Source: Cupriavidus numazuensis (GTDB lineage: Bacteria; Pseudomonadota; Gammaproteobacteria; Burkholderiales; Burkholderiaceae). From it: a stretch of DNA of 64,000 nt. The stretch covers positions 33,771-97,770 of the forward strand of contig NZ_CAJPVI010000036.1 in assembly GCF_905397435.1 (NCBI RefSeq), written 5' to 3'. Positions 1 to 7,839 of this stretch are shown here, one piece after another. Below the pieces are notes generated by a model. The model ran no database searches, was not told the DNA's origin, and saw only the letters and a program-made list of their open reading frames with translations. The position numbers were made by a program, and so were the translations under genes. Positions within the stretch are counted from its first letter, which is position 1, and every line of letters starts with the position of its first letter.

Positions 1-90
1 GAAATAGCCGTGCTTGGCGGCGACGTCAGCAAGTTCGTGTTCCCGTCGGTGGAGCGGTGGCTCGCTGAGAAAATCAGCAAACCGGAATAA
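1..90 (+). CDS. coaD: Phosphopantetheine adenylyltransferase, C-terminal end (partial)
   Basis: Only the last 29 codons are in the window. They read EIAVLGGDVSKFVFPSVERW and then a short charged tail, the usual end of bacterial CoaD, where the segment around GGDVS-FV-P forms the last helix. CoaD adds AMP to 4'-phosphopantetheine to make dephospho-CoA in the cytoplasm. A ferredoxin gene follows 69 bases later on the same strand, an order common in Ralstonia and Cupriavidus. Start and catalytic N-terminal motifs lie outside the window, so the call rests on the tail and the neighbour. Confidence 0.8.
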   Translation, partial: EIAVLGGDVSKFVFPSVERWLAEKISKPE

Positions 91-159
91 AATACGGGTT
101 TCAGACGCGTCGATCCGCGGCCAGTTCGGGCGCGGGCGCGTCCGCAGGAAGGAAACACC

Positions 160-420
160 ATGGCGCTACTGATCACCGACGACTGCATCAACTGCGACGT
201 TTGTGAACCCGAGTGCCCGAACGAAGCCATTTCGATGGGGCCCGAGATCTATGAAATCGACCCCAACAAGTGCACTGAATGCGTTGGGCATTTCGACGAA
301 CCGCAGTGCCAGCAGGTTTGCCCGGTTGCATGCATTCCCAAGGACCCGAACCGCGTCGAGACCCATGAGGTCCTGATGCAACGGTACCGGCTGCTGACCG
401 CCGCCAAGCACGCGGCCTGA
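160..420 (+). CDS. yfhL: YfhL-type 4Fe-4S dicluster ferredoxin
   Basis: An 86-residue soluble electron carrier with two [4Fe-4S] cluster motifs. The first is C-x2-C-x2-C-x3-C-P near residues 10-21. The second, C-x2-C-x8-C-x3-C-P-x2-C, has the long x8 insert that marks the YfhL/FdI group. A purine-rich ribosome site (AGGAAGG) lies 7 bases before the ATG. The gene directly follows coaD and ends before a strong hairpin terminator. The redox partner cannot be told from sequence. Confidence 0.93.
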   Translation: MALLITDDCINCDVCEPECPNEAISMGPEIYEIDPNKCTECVGHFDEPQCQQVCPVACIPKDPNRVETHEVLMQRYRLLTAAKHAA

Positions 421-451
421 GCACCCGGCGCAATCGGCAGGGTACAAGAAC

Positions 452-490
452 AAAGCCCCCGTCACCGCGAGGTAACGGGGGCTTTGCTTT
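452..490. terminator. Bidirectional intrinsic terminator between ferredoxin and pth
   Basis: A 15-base stem (AAAGCCCCCGTCACC pairing with GGTAACGGGGGCTTT, one C/A mismatch) around a GCGA loop, with T-rich flanks on both strands. It sits between the convergent ferredoxin and pth genes and can stop both. Confidence 0.85.
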
Positions 491-523
491 TGGCGGCCGT
501 GCACCGGCCGTGCGGCGTCAGGG

Positions 524-1123
524 TCAGCGCGCCACCGTGTGAAGTTGCGCCATGGCGCGTTCCGTATCGCCGCGGGCCAGCAGGCCGAGCGGATCGATGC
601 TGCGGTCGATCGCTTCGTCGATTGCCTGCTGCTCCTCCTTGCGCGGTGGCTTGAGCACGAAGTTGACGACATCCTCGCGTCCCGCGCCGGCACCGCCGGG
701 CAGGTTGCGCGGGTGGCCCACGCCGAGACGCAGACGCCAGAATTCCTGGGTGGTCAGATGGGCGGCAATGTCCTTCAGGCCATTGTGGCCGCCTGCGCCG
801 CCGCCGCGCTTGAGCTTGGCGGCGCCCGGCGGCAGATCCATCTCGTCATGCGCGACGACGATCTCGTCGGGCAGGATCTTGTAGAAGCGGGCCAGCGATA
901 CCACGGCCAGGCCAGACCGGTTCATGAACGTGGAAGGCTTGAGCAGCCAGATGTCCTGATCCCACAGGCGCGCGCGGCCGGCCAGGCCGTGGAAACGGCC
1001 TTCCACGCGCAGCGTGGTGCCGCCCATGCGGGCAAGCTGGTCCACGAGCCAGAAGCCGGCGTTGTGGCGGGTGGCCTCGTATTCCGCACCGGGATTGCCG
1101 AGGCCGACGATGAGCTTGATCAT
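524..1123 (-). CDS. pth: Peptidyl-tRNA hydrolase
   Basis: Pth releases peptides from tRNAs that drop off ribosomes, recycling tRNA in the cytoplasm. The 199-residue product starts MIKLIVGLGNPGAEYEATRH. It shows the family signatures: the N-terminal GLGNPG-Y-TRHN block with the catalytic His of RHN, the KP-TFMN-SG block, and HDE-DLP-G with GGHNGLK. A longer in-frame start exists 117 bases upstream, but family alignment begins at MIKLIV, and the extension would cross the rplY terminator. It lies downstream of rplY on the same strand, separated by a terminator. Confidence 0.95.
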   Translation of the reverse strand: MIKLIVGLGNPGAEYEATRHNAGFWLVDQLARMGGTTLRVEGRFHGLAGRARLWDQDIWLLKPSTFMNRSGLAVVSLARFYKILPDEIVVAHDEMDLPPGAAKLKRGGGAGGHNGLKDIAAHLTTQEFWRLRLGVGHPRNLPGGAGAGREDVVNFVLKPPRKEEQQAIDEAIDRSIDPLGLLARGDTERAMAQLHTVAR

Positions 1124-1189
1124 GCGATGAACAGGGTTGGTTGGCGGCAGCAGTGCTGTCGTTTCCGCAGCCGCCAAGCATACGCCAAA

Positions 1190-1218
1190 AAAAACCGCCG
1201 GCATGACCGGCGGTTTTT
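1190..1218 (-). terminator. Intrinsic terminator after rplY
   Basis: A perfect 9-bp GC stem (AACCGCCGG / CCGGCGGTT) with a five-base loop. On the minus strand it is followed by a run of eight T residues. It lies 43 bases past the rplY stop, so pth probably relies on read-through or its own promoter. Confidence 0.85.
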
Positions 1219-1260
1219 CCGTCTTGCGGCCAGGCCGCAATACTAATGCTGCGTGGCAGC

Positions 1261-1872
1261 TTAGGCAGCCGGCGTTTCGCCTTCGCCTTCGCCTTCGGCA
1301 GCCGAAGCGGCACCAGCCGGCAGCGAGATGCTGGCGATGGCCGGGTTGTCGTCGCCGTGGATCACGACGGTCACGCCCTTCGGCAGCTTCAGGTCAGCCA
1401 GGTGCAGGGTCTGGCCCACTTCCATCGTGCCGACGTCCACTTCGATGAACTCGGGCAGGTCGGCCGGCAGGCACGACACTTCCAGGTCGTTCACGATGTG
1501 GTTGACCAGGCCGTGGCCCAGCTTCACGCCAGGAGCGGATTCCTGGTTCATGAAGTGCAGGGGCACCTTGACGTGGATCTTGTCGTTGGCCGACACGCGC
1601 TGGAAATCGACGTGCAGGACCAGCGGCTTGAACGGGTGCATCTGGAATGCACGCAGCAGGGCCTTTTCCGACTTGCCGGCGACTTCCAGGTCCAGGATCG
1701 ACGAGTGGAAGGCTTCCTTCTTCAGGGCGTGCCACAGCGCGTTGTGATCCAGTTCGATCATCTTCGGATCGGCGGCGCCGCCATAGATGATGCCGGGGGT
1801 CTTGCCCGAATTGCGCAGGCGGCGGCTCGCACCCGTTCCCTGTACGCTACGCTCGAAAGCGACTACTTTCAT
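1261..1872 (-). CDS. rplY: 50S ribosomal protein L25/general stress protein Ctc
   Basis: A 203-residue L25 of the long TL5/CTC type, which binds 5S rRNA in the large subunit. It begins MKVVAFERSVQGTGASRRLR, with the N-terminal RNA-binding domain (to about residue 95) and a C-terminal beta domain. It ends in an acidic Glu-Gly repeat tail that matches the low-complexity codons at the 3' end. A GGAG ribosome site precedes the ATG at 1872. An in-frame ATG 108 bases upstream would add residues the family lacks. It sits between prs and pth, the standard beta-proteobacterial order. Confidence 0.95.
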   Translation of the reverse strand: MKVVAFERSVQGTGASRRLRNSGKTPGIIYGGAADPKMIELDHNALWHALKKEAFHSSILDLEVAGKSEKALLRAFQMHPFKPLVLHVDFQRVSANDKIHVKVPLHFMNQESAPGVKLGHGLVNHIVNDLEVSCLPADLPEFIEVDVGTMEVGQTLHLADLKLPKGVTVVIHGDDNPAIASISLPAGAASAAEGEGEGETPAA

Positions 1873-1954
1873 GATGACTCCAAAGTAAAGAAGGCCGTCC
1901 GCGACCAGACAGCCTTGTTGTGGCGCACGCGAAATTGGTGCGCCGGTCACATCA

Positions 1955-1985
1955 CGCTGATTGCGGGAAACACCCGCCATCAGCG
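1955..1985 (-). other. Stem-loop in the prs-rplY spacer
   Basis: A 12-bp stem with one mismatch (CGCTGAT-x-GCGGG pairing with CCCGC-x-ATCAGCG) and a five-base loop, 20 bases past the prs stop and about 80 bases before rplY. No T run follows, so it is more likely an mRNA-stabilising or leader hairpin than a terminator. Function is inferred only from position. Confidence 0.35.
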
Positions 1986-2005
1986 CAGCAAAGCTTTAAA
2001 TTCTA

Positions 2006-2959
2006 TCAGGAACCCGCAAACAGCGACATGATCGAGTCGCCCTTGACGATACGCGTGAACGTTTCGGCCAGCAGCGGGGCGGTCGACAGCTGGCGGATCT
2101 TGCCGCACTTGGCTGCTTCTTCCGACAGCGGGATGGTGTCGCACACCACCACTTCGTCGAGCGCCGAGTCCGCGATGCGGGCAGCCGCGCCGCCGGACAG
2201 CACCGGGTGCGTGCAGTAGGCGAAGACCTTTTGCGCGCCGCGTTCCTTCAGCACCTGGGCCGCCTTGCACAGCGTGCCGCCGGTGTCGATCATGTCGTCC
2301 ATGATCACGCAGTTGCGGCCATCGACTTCACCGATGATGTTCATCACTTCGGCCACGTTGGCCTTCGGACGACGCTTGTCGATGATCGCCAGGTCGCAGT
2401 TCAGTTCCTTGGCCAGCGCACGGGCACGGACCACGCCGCCGACGTCCGGCGACACGACCAGCAGGTCGCCGTAGTTCTTCTCGCGCAGGTCGCCCAGCAG
2501 TACTGGGGATGCGTAGATGTTGTCGACGGGGATATCGAAGAAGCCCTGGATCTGGTCAGCGTGCAGGTCCATCGTCAGCACGCGCTCGACACCAGCGACT
2601 TCCAGCATGTTGGCCACGACCTTGGCCGAGATCGCCACGCGCGCCGAACGCGGGCGGCGGTCCTGGCGGGCATAGCCGAAGTAGGGCATGGCGGCGGTGA
2701 TGCTGCGTGCCGAGGCGCGCTTGAGCGCGTCGACCATCACCATCAGTTCCATCAGGTTGTCGTTGGTCGGCGCGCAGGTGGACTGCAGCACGATGACGTG
2801 CTTGCCGCGAACGTTTTCCTGGATGTCAACCTGAACTTCGCCGTCGGAGAAACGGCCTACGAGTGCCTTACCCAGCGGAATGCCGAGGTGCTGTACGACA
2901 GCCTCCGCGAGTTTGGGGTTGGCGTTGCCGGTAAATACCATCAAGCCTTCGCTGCTCAT
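2006..2959 (-). CDS. prs: Ribose-phosphate pyrophosphokinase
   Basis: Makes PRPP from ribose-5-phosphate and ATP, feeding purine, pyrimidine, His and Trp synthesis. The 317-residue product has the usual family length. Visible motifs are the N-terminal MVFTGNANPKLA block, FSDGE, the RQDRRPRSAR flexible loop, the DLHADQIQGFF block, and the PRPP-binding loop DDMIDTGGT near residue 215. The start MSSEGLMVF was chosen over an ATG three codons upstream because it fits the family and has an AGGTG site before it. It lies between tRNA-Gln and rplY; PRPP use links it to apt at 23.8 kb only by pathway. Confidence 0.96.
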   Translation of the reverse strand: MSSEGLMVFTGNANPKLAEAVVQHLGIPLGKALVGRFSDGEVQVDIQENVRGKHVIVLQSTCAPTNDNLMELMVMVDALKRASARSITAAMPYFGYARQDRRPRSARVAISAKVVANMLEVAGVERVLTMDLHADQIQGFFDIPVDNIYASPVLLGDLREKNYGDLLVVSPDVGGVVRARALAKELNCDLAIIDKRRPKANVAEVMNIIGEVDGRNCVIMDDMIDTGGTLCKAAQVLKERGAQKVFAYCTHPVLSGGAAARIADSALDEVVVCDTIPLSEEAAKCGKIRQLSTAPLLAETFTRIVKGDSIMSLFAGS

Positions 2960-3053
2960 TCGGGGCACCTGTCTTGCTGCTGGGGGAGCTTGGTGTCACC
3001 GGCAAAAACCGGTGACTGATACTGAGCGTCGTAACGACACTATAGGAATGTAA

Positions 3054-3130
3054 TGGCAGGGGAAGAAGGATTCGAACCTTCGAATGCCGGAATCAAAATC
3101 CGGTGCCTTGACCAACTTGGCGACTCCCCT
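3054..3130 (-). tRNA. tRNA-Gln (anticodon TTG)
   Basis: A 77-base cloverleaf on the minus strand. The acceptor stem AGGGGAG pairs with TTCCCCT, the anticodon stem is CCGGA/TCCGG with loop TTTTGAT (anticodon TTG, Gln), and the T-loop is TTCGAAT flanked by GAAGG/CCTTC. The gene-encoded 3' end is GCCA. It sits between ispE and prs. Confidence 0.96.
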
Positions 3131-3188
3131 ACACAACCTTGCCGTTCTTCGTGGTACCTACTGCCATACCGCGCCGAACGATAACTTG

Positions 3189-4079
3189 CTACGCGAATGC
3201 TGCGAGCGGATGACATGCCAGACTGCGCACACACCTGCCATCCCACTCGGGAGGCAACCGCTTCAGAACCTTCTGCGCTGTTTGCTCGTCGGGAAAACGT
3301 GCAAACACACAGGCTCCGGAACCGGTCATCCTTGCATGCTGATTAAACTGCTTCAGCCATTCAAGGGCTCGGGCAACTTCGCCGAACTTCGCTGTTGCTA
3401 TCGCTTCCAGGTCGTTGCGACCGAAAGAGAATTTGTTTGTGCAAGCAGCGAAGACCGCAATTATGGAGAGGGGTGTGTCCCTTGTCAAGCACTCGTCCGA
3501 AAAAATTTCTGCTGTCGGCACATGCTGTTTCGGATGGACGATCACGAACCAGCTGTCCGGCAGTTCCACGGGGGTCAGTTCCTCGCCCACGCCTTCCGCG
3601 AACGCGTTCTCGCCGAATACGAACACGGGCACGTCGGCGCCCAGCGCCAGCCCGATCCGCATGAGTTCGGCGCGCGGCAGGCCCAGGCCCCACAGGTGGT
3701 TCAGCGCGAGCAGCGTCGTGGCCGCGTCGGACGAGCCGCCGCCGATGCCACCGCCCATCGGCAGGATCTTGTCGATCGCGATGTCGGCGCCGAAGCGCGT
3801 GCCCGTGGCCTGCTGCAACGCGCGCGCGGCACGCACGACCAGGTCGGTCTCTGCCGGCACGCCCGGGATGTCGGTGGTGCGCGTCACGACGCCGTCGTCG
3901 CGGCGCCGGAAATGCAGCGTGTCGCACCAGTCGACCAGCTGGAATACCGTCTGCAGCGTGTGGTAGCCGTCCGGGCGCCGGCCCGTGACGTGCAGGAACA
4001 GGTTGAGCTTGGCTGGCGCCGGGCAGTCGCGCAGTTCCGGCGGCGGCAGGGTGGGGGCTGCGATCAATGCTGCGGTCAA
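3189..4079 (-). CDS. ispE: 4-diphosphocytidyl-2-C-methyl-D-erythritol kinase
   Basis: GHMP-family kinase of the MEP isoprenoid pathway; it phosphorylates CDP-methylerythritol. The product is 296 residues. APAKLNLFLHVTGRRPDGYH near residues 21-40 is the substrate-binding block, and PMGGGIGGGSSDAATTLLALN near residue 108 is the GHMP ATP loop. A third GHMP motif, MTGSGACVFA, lies near the C-terminus. The start codon overlaps the lolB stop by four bases (ATGA), indicating translational coupling. tRNA-Gln follows 58 bases after its stop. Confidence 0.96.
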   Translation of the reverse strand: MTAALIAAPTLPPPELRDCPAPAKLNLFLHVTGRRPDGYHTLQTVFQLVDWCDTLHFRRRDDGVVTRTTDIPGVPAETDLVVRAARALQQATGTRFGADIAIDKILPMGGGIGGGSSDAATTLLALNHLWGLGLPRAELMRIGLALGADVPVFVFGENAFAEGVGEELTPVELPDSWFVIVHPKQHVPTAEIFSDECLTRDTPLSIIAVFAACTNKFSFGRNDLEAIATAKFGEVARALEWLKQFNQHARMTGSGACVFARFPDEQTAQKVLKRLPPEWDGRCVRSLACHPLAAFA

Positions 4080-4699
4080 GGTGCGTCCTCCGGATCGATC
4101 ACGAGCTTCACGGCCAGCGGCGTGGGGCCGCCGTCGCGTTCCAGATCGATGCGGCGCGGCCGCGGGGCAGGCGCTTGCGTACCTGATGGTACTTCCTGCC
4201 AGGCCACATAGCGCACGCTCCAGCCGTCCTGTGCCAGCGTGGAAAGACGACCCTCGGCATCACGCGTGGATTTGGCCGGGCGGCCCGGCGCGGGCCGCCC
4301 GTGCAGCCAGTCGCGCATGCCGGCCACGGGCAGCGCGAAGCCGAGCGCTTCCTCAAGCAGGCTGTCGACTTCGGGCGCATTGCGCGGCGGCTTGTTGGGC
4401 AGATCCAGTGTCGCGCCCGATGGCGTGGCCGTGACCACGGCCAGTGTCTGGCCCAGCGGCGACAGCAGGTCGAGGCGTACGTTGCGGCCCTGTTCTTCCC
4501 AGCGGAAGCTGCCTTGCACACCTTCGTCGCGCCCGTAGCGGACATAGTTGGCCGAGAAGCGGCCGGTGTAGTGCTGGCTGGCGGAGCCTTCGCCGGCATC
4601 GAAGCCGCGCGAGGGCGCAATGCTGGCGCAGGCCGCCAGCAGCAGGGGCGCGCCGAGGCAAAGCAGGGCCAGGCGGCGGGATCGGTTCATGGTCGGCAT
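4076..4699 (-). CDS. lolB: Outer-membrane lipoprotein receptor LolB
   Basis: LolB accepts lipoproteins from LolA and inserts them into the inner leaflet of the outer membrane. The 207-residue product has a basic start, a hydrophobic stretch and a lipobox (LLLAAC) ending near residue 24. The mature part carries the family feature of an anti-parallel beta fold with a W-rich C-terminal half (GWSVRYVAWQEVPSG). A start three codons downstream (4690) is equally possible; neither has a clear ribosome site. It overlaps ispE and follows the TPR lipoprotein-size gene, the usual beta-proteobacterial ispE-lolB layout. Confidence 0.9.
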   Translation of the reverse strand: MPTMNRSRRLALLCLGAPLLLAACASIAPSRGFDAGEGSASQHYTGRFSANYVRYGRDEGVQGSFRWEEQGRNVRLDLLSPLGQTLAVVTATPSGATLDLPNKPPRNAPEVDSLLEEALGFALPVAGMRDWLHGRPAPGRPAKSTRDAEGRLSTLAQDGWSVRYVAWQEVPSGTQAPAPRPRRIDLERDGGPTPLAVKLVIDPEDAP

Positions 4700-4745
4700 T
4701 CAGGAAAGCGCGCCGCCCGCGCGGGGCGGCTCGTTACGGATGCGG

Positions 4746-4769
4746 GGGCCCGTTCACCGGAACGGGCCC
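4746..4769 (-). other. Perfect hairpin just after the TPR gene
   Basis: A 10-bp perfect stem (GGGCCCGTTC / GAACGGGCCC) with an ACCG tetraloop, starting 4 bases past the stop of the TPR gene. No T run follows on the minus strand, so a 3'-protective or attenuating hairpin before lolB is more likely than full termination. Confidence 0.5.
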
Positions 4770-4773
4770 GGGC

Positions 4774-6624
4774 TTACTTGGACAGCAGGACGTTGTAGCG
4801 GCGCAGCGTGTCGATGAGGATTTCGTTGTCCGGCTCGATCTTGGCGGCTTCCGTCCAGGTCTTGCGCGCTTCTTCGCGCTCGCCGAGCTGCCACAGCACC
4901 TCGCCGAGGTGCGCGCCGATCTCGGCTTCGGGGGCCTTGGCGTAGGCATTCTTGAGCAGGTCAGCCGCTGGCTGCAGTTCGCCCATGCGGTATTTCACCC
5001 AGGCCAGGCTATCCATGATGTAAGGATCATCCGGCCCCAGTTCCGAAGCACGTTCGAGCAGCTTGCGTGCTTCGGGCAGGCGGACATTGCGATCGGCCAG
5101 CGAGTAGCCAAGCGCGTTGTACCCCTGCTTCTGCTCGGGCTGCAGCGCAATCACGCGGCGCAGGCCTTGCTCCATGCTGTCGTAGCGCTTCTGCCGCTCG
5201 TCGAGCATGGCGAGTTCGTAGATCCAGTCGGCATTGTCCGGCTCGGCCGACACGCGTTCGTCGAGCGCCTTGCGCGCGCGGTCGTAGGCCTTGGTCTCCA
5301 TCAGCGTGGCGATCTCGGCCTGGCGGATGGCGGTCATGCGCTGCGTACGCTGGGCCGGGTCAGGGATGTCCTCGGCATCGCTGAGCATGTCGCCGAAGAT
5401 GGCCTGGGCGTCGTCGAGCTTGCCCATGCGCGCGAGCAACTGTGCGCGCTTGGCCGCCGCGGCCGGTGCCAGGCGGCTGTCCTCGATGCGCTCGAGCCAC
5501 TGGATCGCGCCGGCGTAGTCCTTGCGCTCCTCGGCAATCTGCGCGAGGTACTGGAAGGCGATATCCGGGTTCGCGGTCGGCACCTTTTCGGCGAGCTGCA
5601 GGTATTCCTTCAGGTACTGTTCGGCCTCGCCGTACTCCTTGGCCTGCAGGCTGGTCAGCCCGAGCGCGAGCGGTACGCGCGGGTCGGCCGGCGCCACCTT
5701 GCGCAGCGTTTCGAATTCCTGGCGCGCCGCGGGCATGTCATTGCGCATCAGGTACAGGCGCGCGAGCGTGATATGTCCGTTGACGGAACGCGGCGACTTG
5801 TCCAGGAACCGGCGCAGGCCGGCGATCGCCTTGTCGGGCTGGTCTTCGGCCCGCAGCTCCGCCGCCATCAGCGCAGCCGGTTCGAAGTCGGGACGCAGGC
5901 GCAGCGCTTCGTCGAGCGCCGACAGTGCGCCAGGCGTGTTGCCGGCGATTTCCTGCGCGCGGGCGATGGCAAGGTGCGTCTCGGGCAGGCGCGTGTCGTC
6001 GCGGGTCAGCTCCTGCAACAGGGTGGCCGCGCCGGCCGGGTCGCTCGTGCGCGACATTTGCTGCTGAAGCTGGAGGATGCTCTCGCCCCGGTGGTTGGCG
6101 GGTACGCTCGCCAATTGCTGCGACAGCAGCGGCCGGGCTTCGCTCCAGCGGCCGTTGAGCACGAGCAGCGTCGAGAGGACCTGCCGTGCCGCCGGCGAAG
6201 CCGGCGAGATATCGGCCCACAGCCGCGCGGCGTCGAGCGCCTGCTGCGGAATGCGCGCATTGAAGGCAATCTCCGTCGCACGCTGCGCAAAGCGCGGGTC
6301 GCGCGTGGTGCGGGCCAGTTCGGTGTAGGTGCGGTAGGCCGGTCCGACCAGCCCGCGTTGCAGCGAGATCTCGGCCGCCATGACGCGGTACATGATGTCG
6401 CCGGTCAGCGGGACGCTGGGCAGGGTCACGCCGGCAGGCGCGGTGTCGGGCTGGGCGGGCGCGGCATGGACAGCACTGGCCGCGGCAAGCGCCAGGCAGG
6501 CGGCCGCGGTCAGGGATCGGATGTGGCGCCCGGTGCGGGACACTGGCGCCGCGGACTTGCCTGAGCGGACAGTGAGGGCCTTCGCGGCGGGTCTGGCAAC
6601 AGGATCCGGAAAAAAGTCCGACAT
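4774..6624 (-). CDS. Tetratricopeptide-repeat protein, exported
   Basis: A 616-residue protein with an N-terminal signal-like segment (hydrophobic run ending AVHAAPAQ, about residues 25-50) and then many TPR helices from about residue 70 to the end. Typical TPR positions are visible in ALGYSLADRNVRLPEARKLLERA and in LAWVKYRMGELQPAADLLKNA. TPR arrays mediate protein contacts; the partner is unknown. Start at 6624 (MSDFFPDP) was chosen because a GGAGC site lies 11 bases upstream and the longer frame runs into mutM's promoter. It is divergent from mutM and upstream of lolB, so an envelope-assembly role is plausible but not shown. Confidence 0.85.
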   Translation of the reverse strand: MSDFFPDPVARPAAKALTVRSGKSAAPVSRTGRHIRSLTAAACLALAAASAVHAAPAQPDTAPAGVTLPSVPLTGDIMYRVMAAEISLQRGLVGPAYRTYTELARTTRDPRFAQRATEIAFNARIPQQALDAARLWADISPASPAARQVLSTLLVLNGRWSEARPLLSQQLASVPANHRGESILQLQQQMSRTSDPAGAATLLQELTRDDTRLPETHLAIARAQEIAGNTPGALSALDEALRLRPDFEPAALMAAELRAEDQPDKAIAGLRRFLDKSPRSVNGHITLARLYLMRNDMPAARQEFETLRKVAPADPRVPLALGLTSLQAKEYGEAEQYLKEYLQLAEKVPTANPDIAFQYLAQIAEERKDYAGAIQWLERIEDSRLAPAAAAKRAQLLARMGKLDDAQAIFGDMLSDAEDIPDPAQRTQRMTAIRQAEIATLMETKAYDRARKALDERVSAEPDNADWIYELAMLDERQKRYDSMEQGLRRVIALQPEQKQGYNALGYSLADRNVRLPEARKLLERASELGPDDPYIMDSLAWVKYRMGELQPAADLLKNAYAKAPEAEIGAHLGEVLWQLGEREEARKTWTEAAKIEPDNEILIDTLRRYNVLLSK

Positions 6625-6763
6625 GTGATGATTGCTCCGGCGCTCGCAGGCGTTCGAATGATAGGGGCATTGTAGCGTGCCGCTACAATGCGCTGCTTGC
6701 CGGCGCGGCCAGTCTGGCACGGTCCCGGCAGGAAATTGGAGCGGTAACCAACGGAGAGGTTCG

Positions 6764-7618
6764 ATGCCTGAATTGCCGGAGGTCGAAGTGACCCGGCGCG
6801 GCCTGCTGCCGCATGTTGTGGGGCGGCGTATTGCCGACGTGACGGTGCGCCACCGCGGCCTGCGCTGGCCGGTCGAGGACGACCTGGAGGCCCGCCTGGC
6901 CGGCCGCCTGGTCCGGCGGATCGAGCGGCGCGGCAAATACCTGCTGCTCGAGTGCGTCGATGAAGCCACCGGCGACGCCGGCTGGCTGCTGGTCCACCTC
7001 GGCATGACCGGAACGCTGCGCGTACTGCCCGAAGCGCCGCCGGCCGGCGCCCATGATCACCTGGACCTTGTGCTGGACGACGCCGGCGGCAGCCGCATCG
7101 TGCTGCGCTTTCGCGATCCGCGCCGCTTCGGCGCCGTGCTGTGGAGTCCGCTCAGCGAAGCGATGCTGCCCGGCCACCCACTGCTGCGCGGCCTCGGCAT
7201 TGAGCCGTTCGATTCGCATTTCGACGGCGGCTGGCTGCATCGCCATACGCGCGGCCGTTCCGCGGCGATCAAGACCGTGCTGCTGGCCGGCAATATCGTC
7301 GTTGGCGTCGGCAACATCTACGCCTCCGAAAGCCTGTTCCGCGCCGGCATCCGCCCGACCACGCCGGCCGGCCGGCTGAGCCTGGCGCGCTGCGAGCGGC
7401 TGGCGCAGGCAGTGCGCGAAACCCTGGCGCAGGCCATCGAGCGGGGCGGCAGCACGCTGCGCGACTTCGTTGGCAGTGACGGCGCCAGCGGCTATTTCCA
7501 GCTCGAGTGCTTCGTCTACGACCGTGCCGGAGAGCCCTGCAAGGTTTGCGGCACGCCGGTGCGGCAGATCGTCCAGGGCCAGCGCTCGACCTTCTACTGC
7601 ACGCACTGCCAGCACTGA
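6764..7618 (+). CDS. mutM: Formamidopyrimidine-DNA glycosylase
   Basis: Removes 8-oxoguanine and formamidopyrimidines from DNA and nicks the strand. The 284-residue product begins MPELPEVEVTRRGL, keeping the catalytic N-terminal Pro and Glu that must be exposed after Met removal; this fixes the start, supported by GGAGAGG nine bases upstream. The central helix-two-turn-helix contains NIYASESLFRAGI near residue 185. The C-terminal zinc finger is C-x2-C-x16-C-x2-C (CKVCGTPV to CTHCQH). mutY lies 2.3 kb downstream on the same strand, so both oxidised-guanine repair enzymes flank the dynamin-like gene. Confidence 0.97.
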   Translation: MPELPEVEVTRRGLLPHVVGRRIADVTVRHRGLRWPVEDDLEARLAGRLVRRIERRGKYLLLECVDEATGDAGWLLVHLGMTGTLRVLPEAPPAGAHDHLDLVLDDAGGSRIVLRFRDPRRFGAVLWSPLSEAMLPGHPLLRGLGIEPFDSHFDGGWLHRHTRGRSAAIKTVLLAGNIVVGVGNIYASESLFRAGIRPTTPAGRLSLARCERLAQAVRETLAQAIERGGSTLRDFVGSDGASGYFQLECFVYDRAGEPCKVCGTPVRQIVQGQRSTFYCTHCQH

Positions 7619-7839
7619 AGCGCGGCGTATTGGCGAGGCCCCGAGCTTGCCTCGGCGCCATGTCGATGGCTCGGCGCAACACTCGGCCGCCAAGGGGCGC
7701 AAATTCCACAAAAGCGCCACAAAAGCACCCCGGAAACCTGTATCTTGTGCGCAGTCATAAAAAGTTACAAAAACACGCCGAAGTCCAGAATCGGCACTTG
7801 CGCCAGTTTGCCGGACACGAACCCAGCCGAACCGCCGCC

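Noticed and set aside
4444..6564. 706-codon frame antisense to the TPR and lolB genes
   Set aside because: Low-complexity Arg/Gly-rich translation; the TPR gene on the other strand is convincing.
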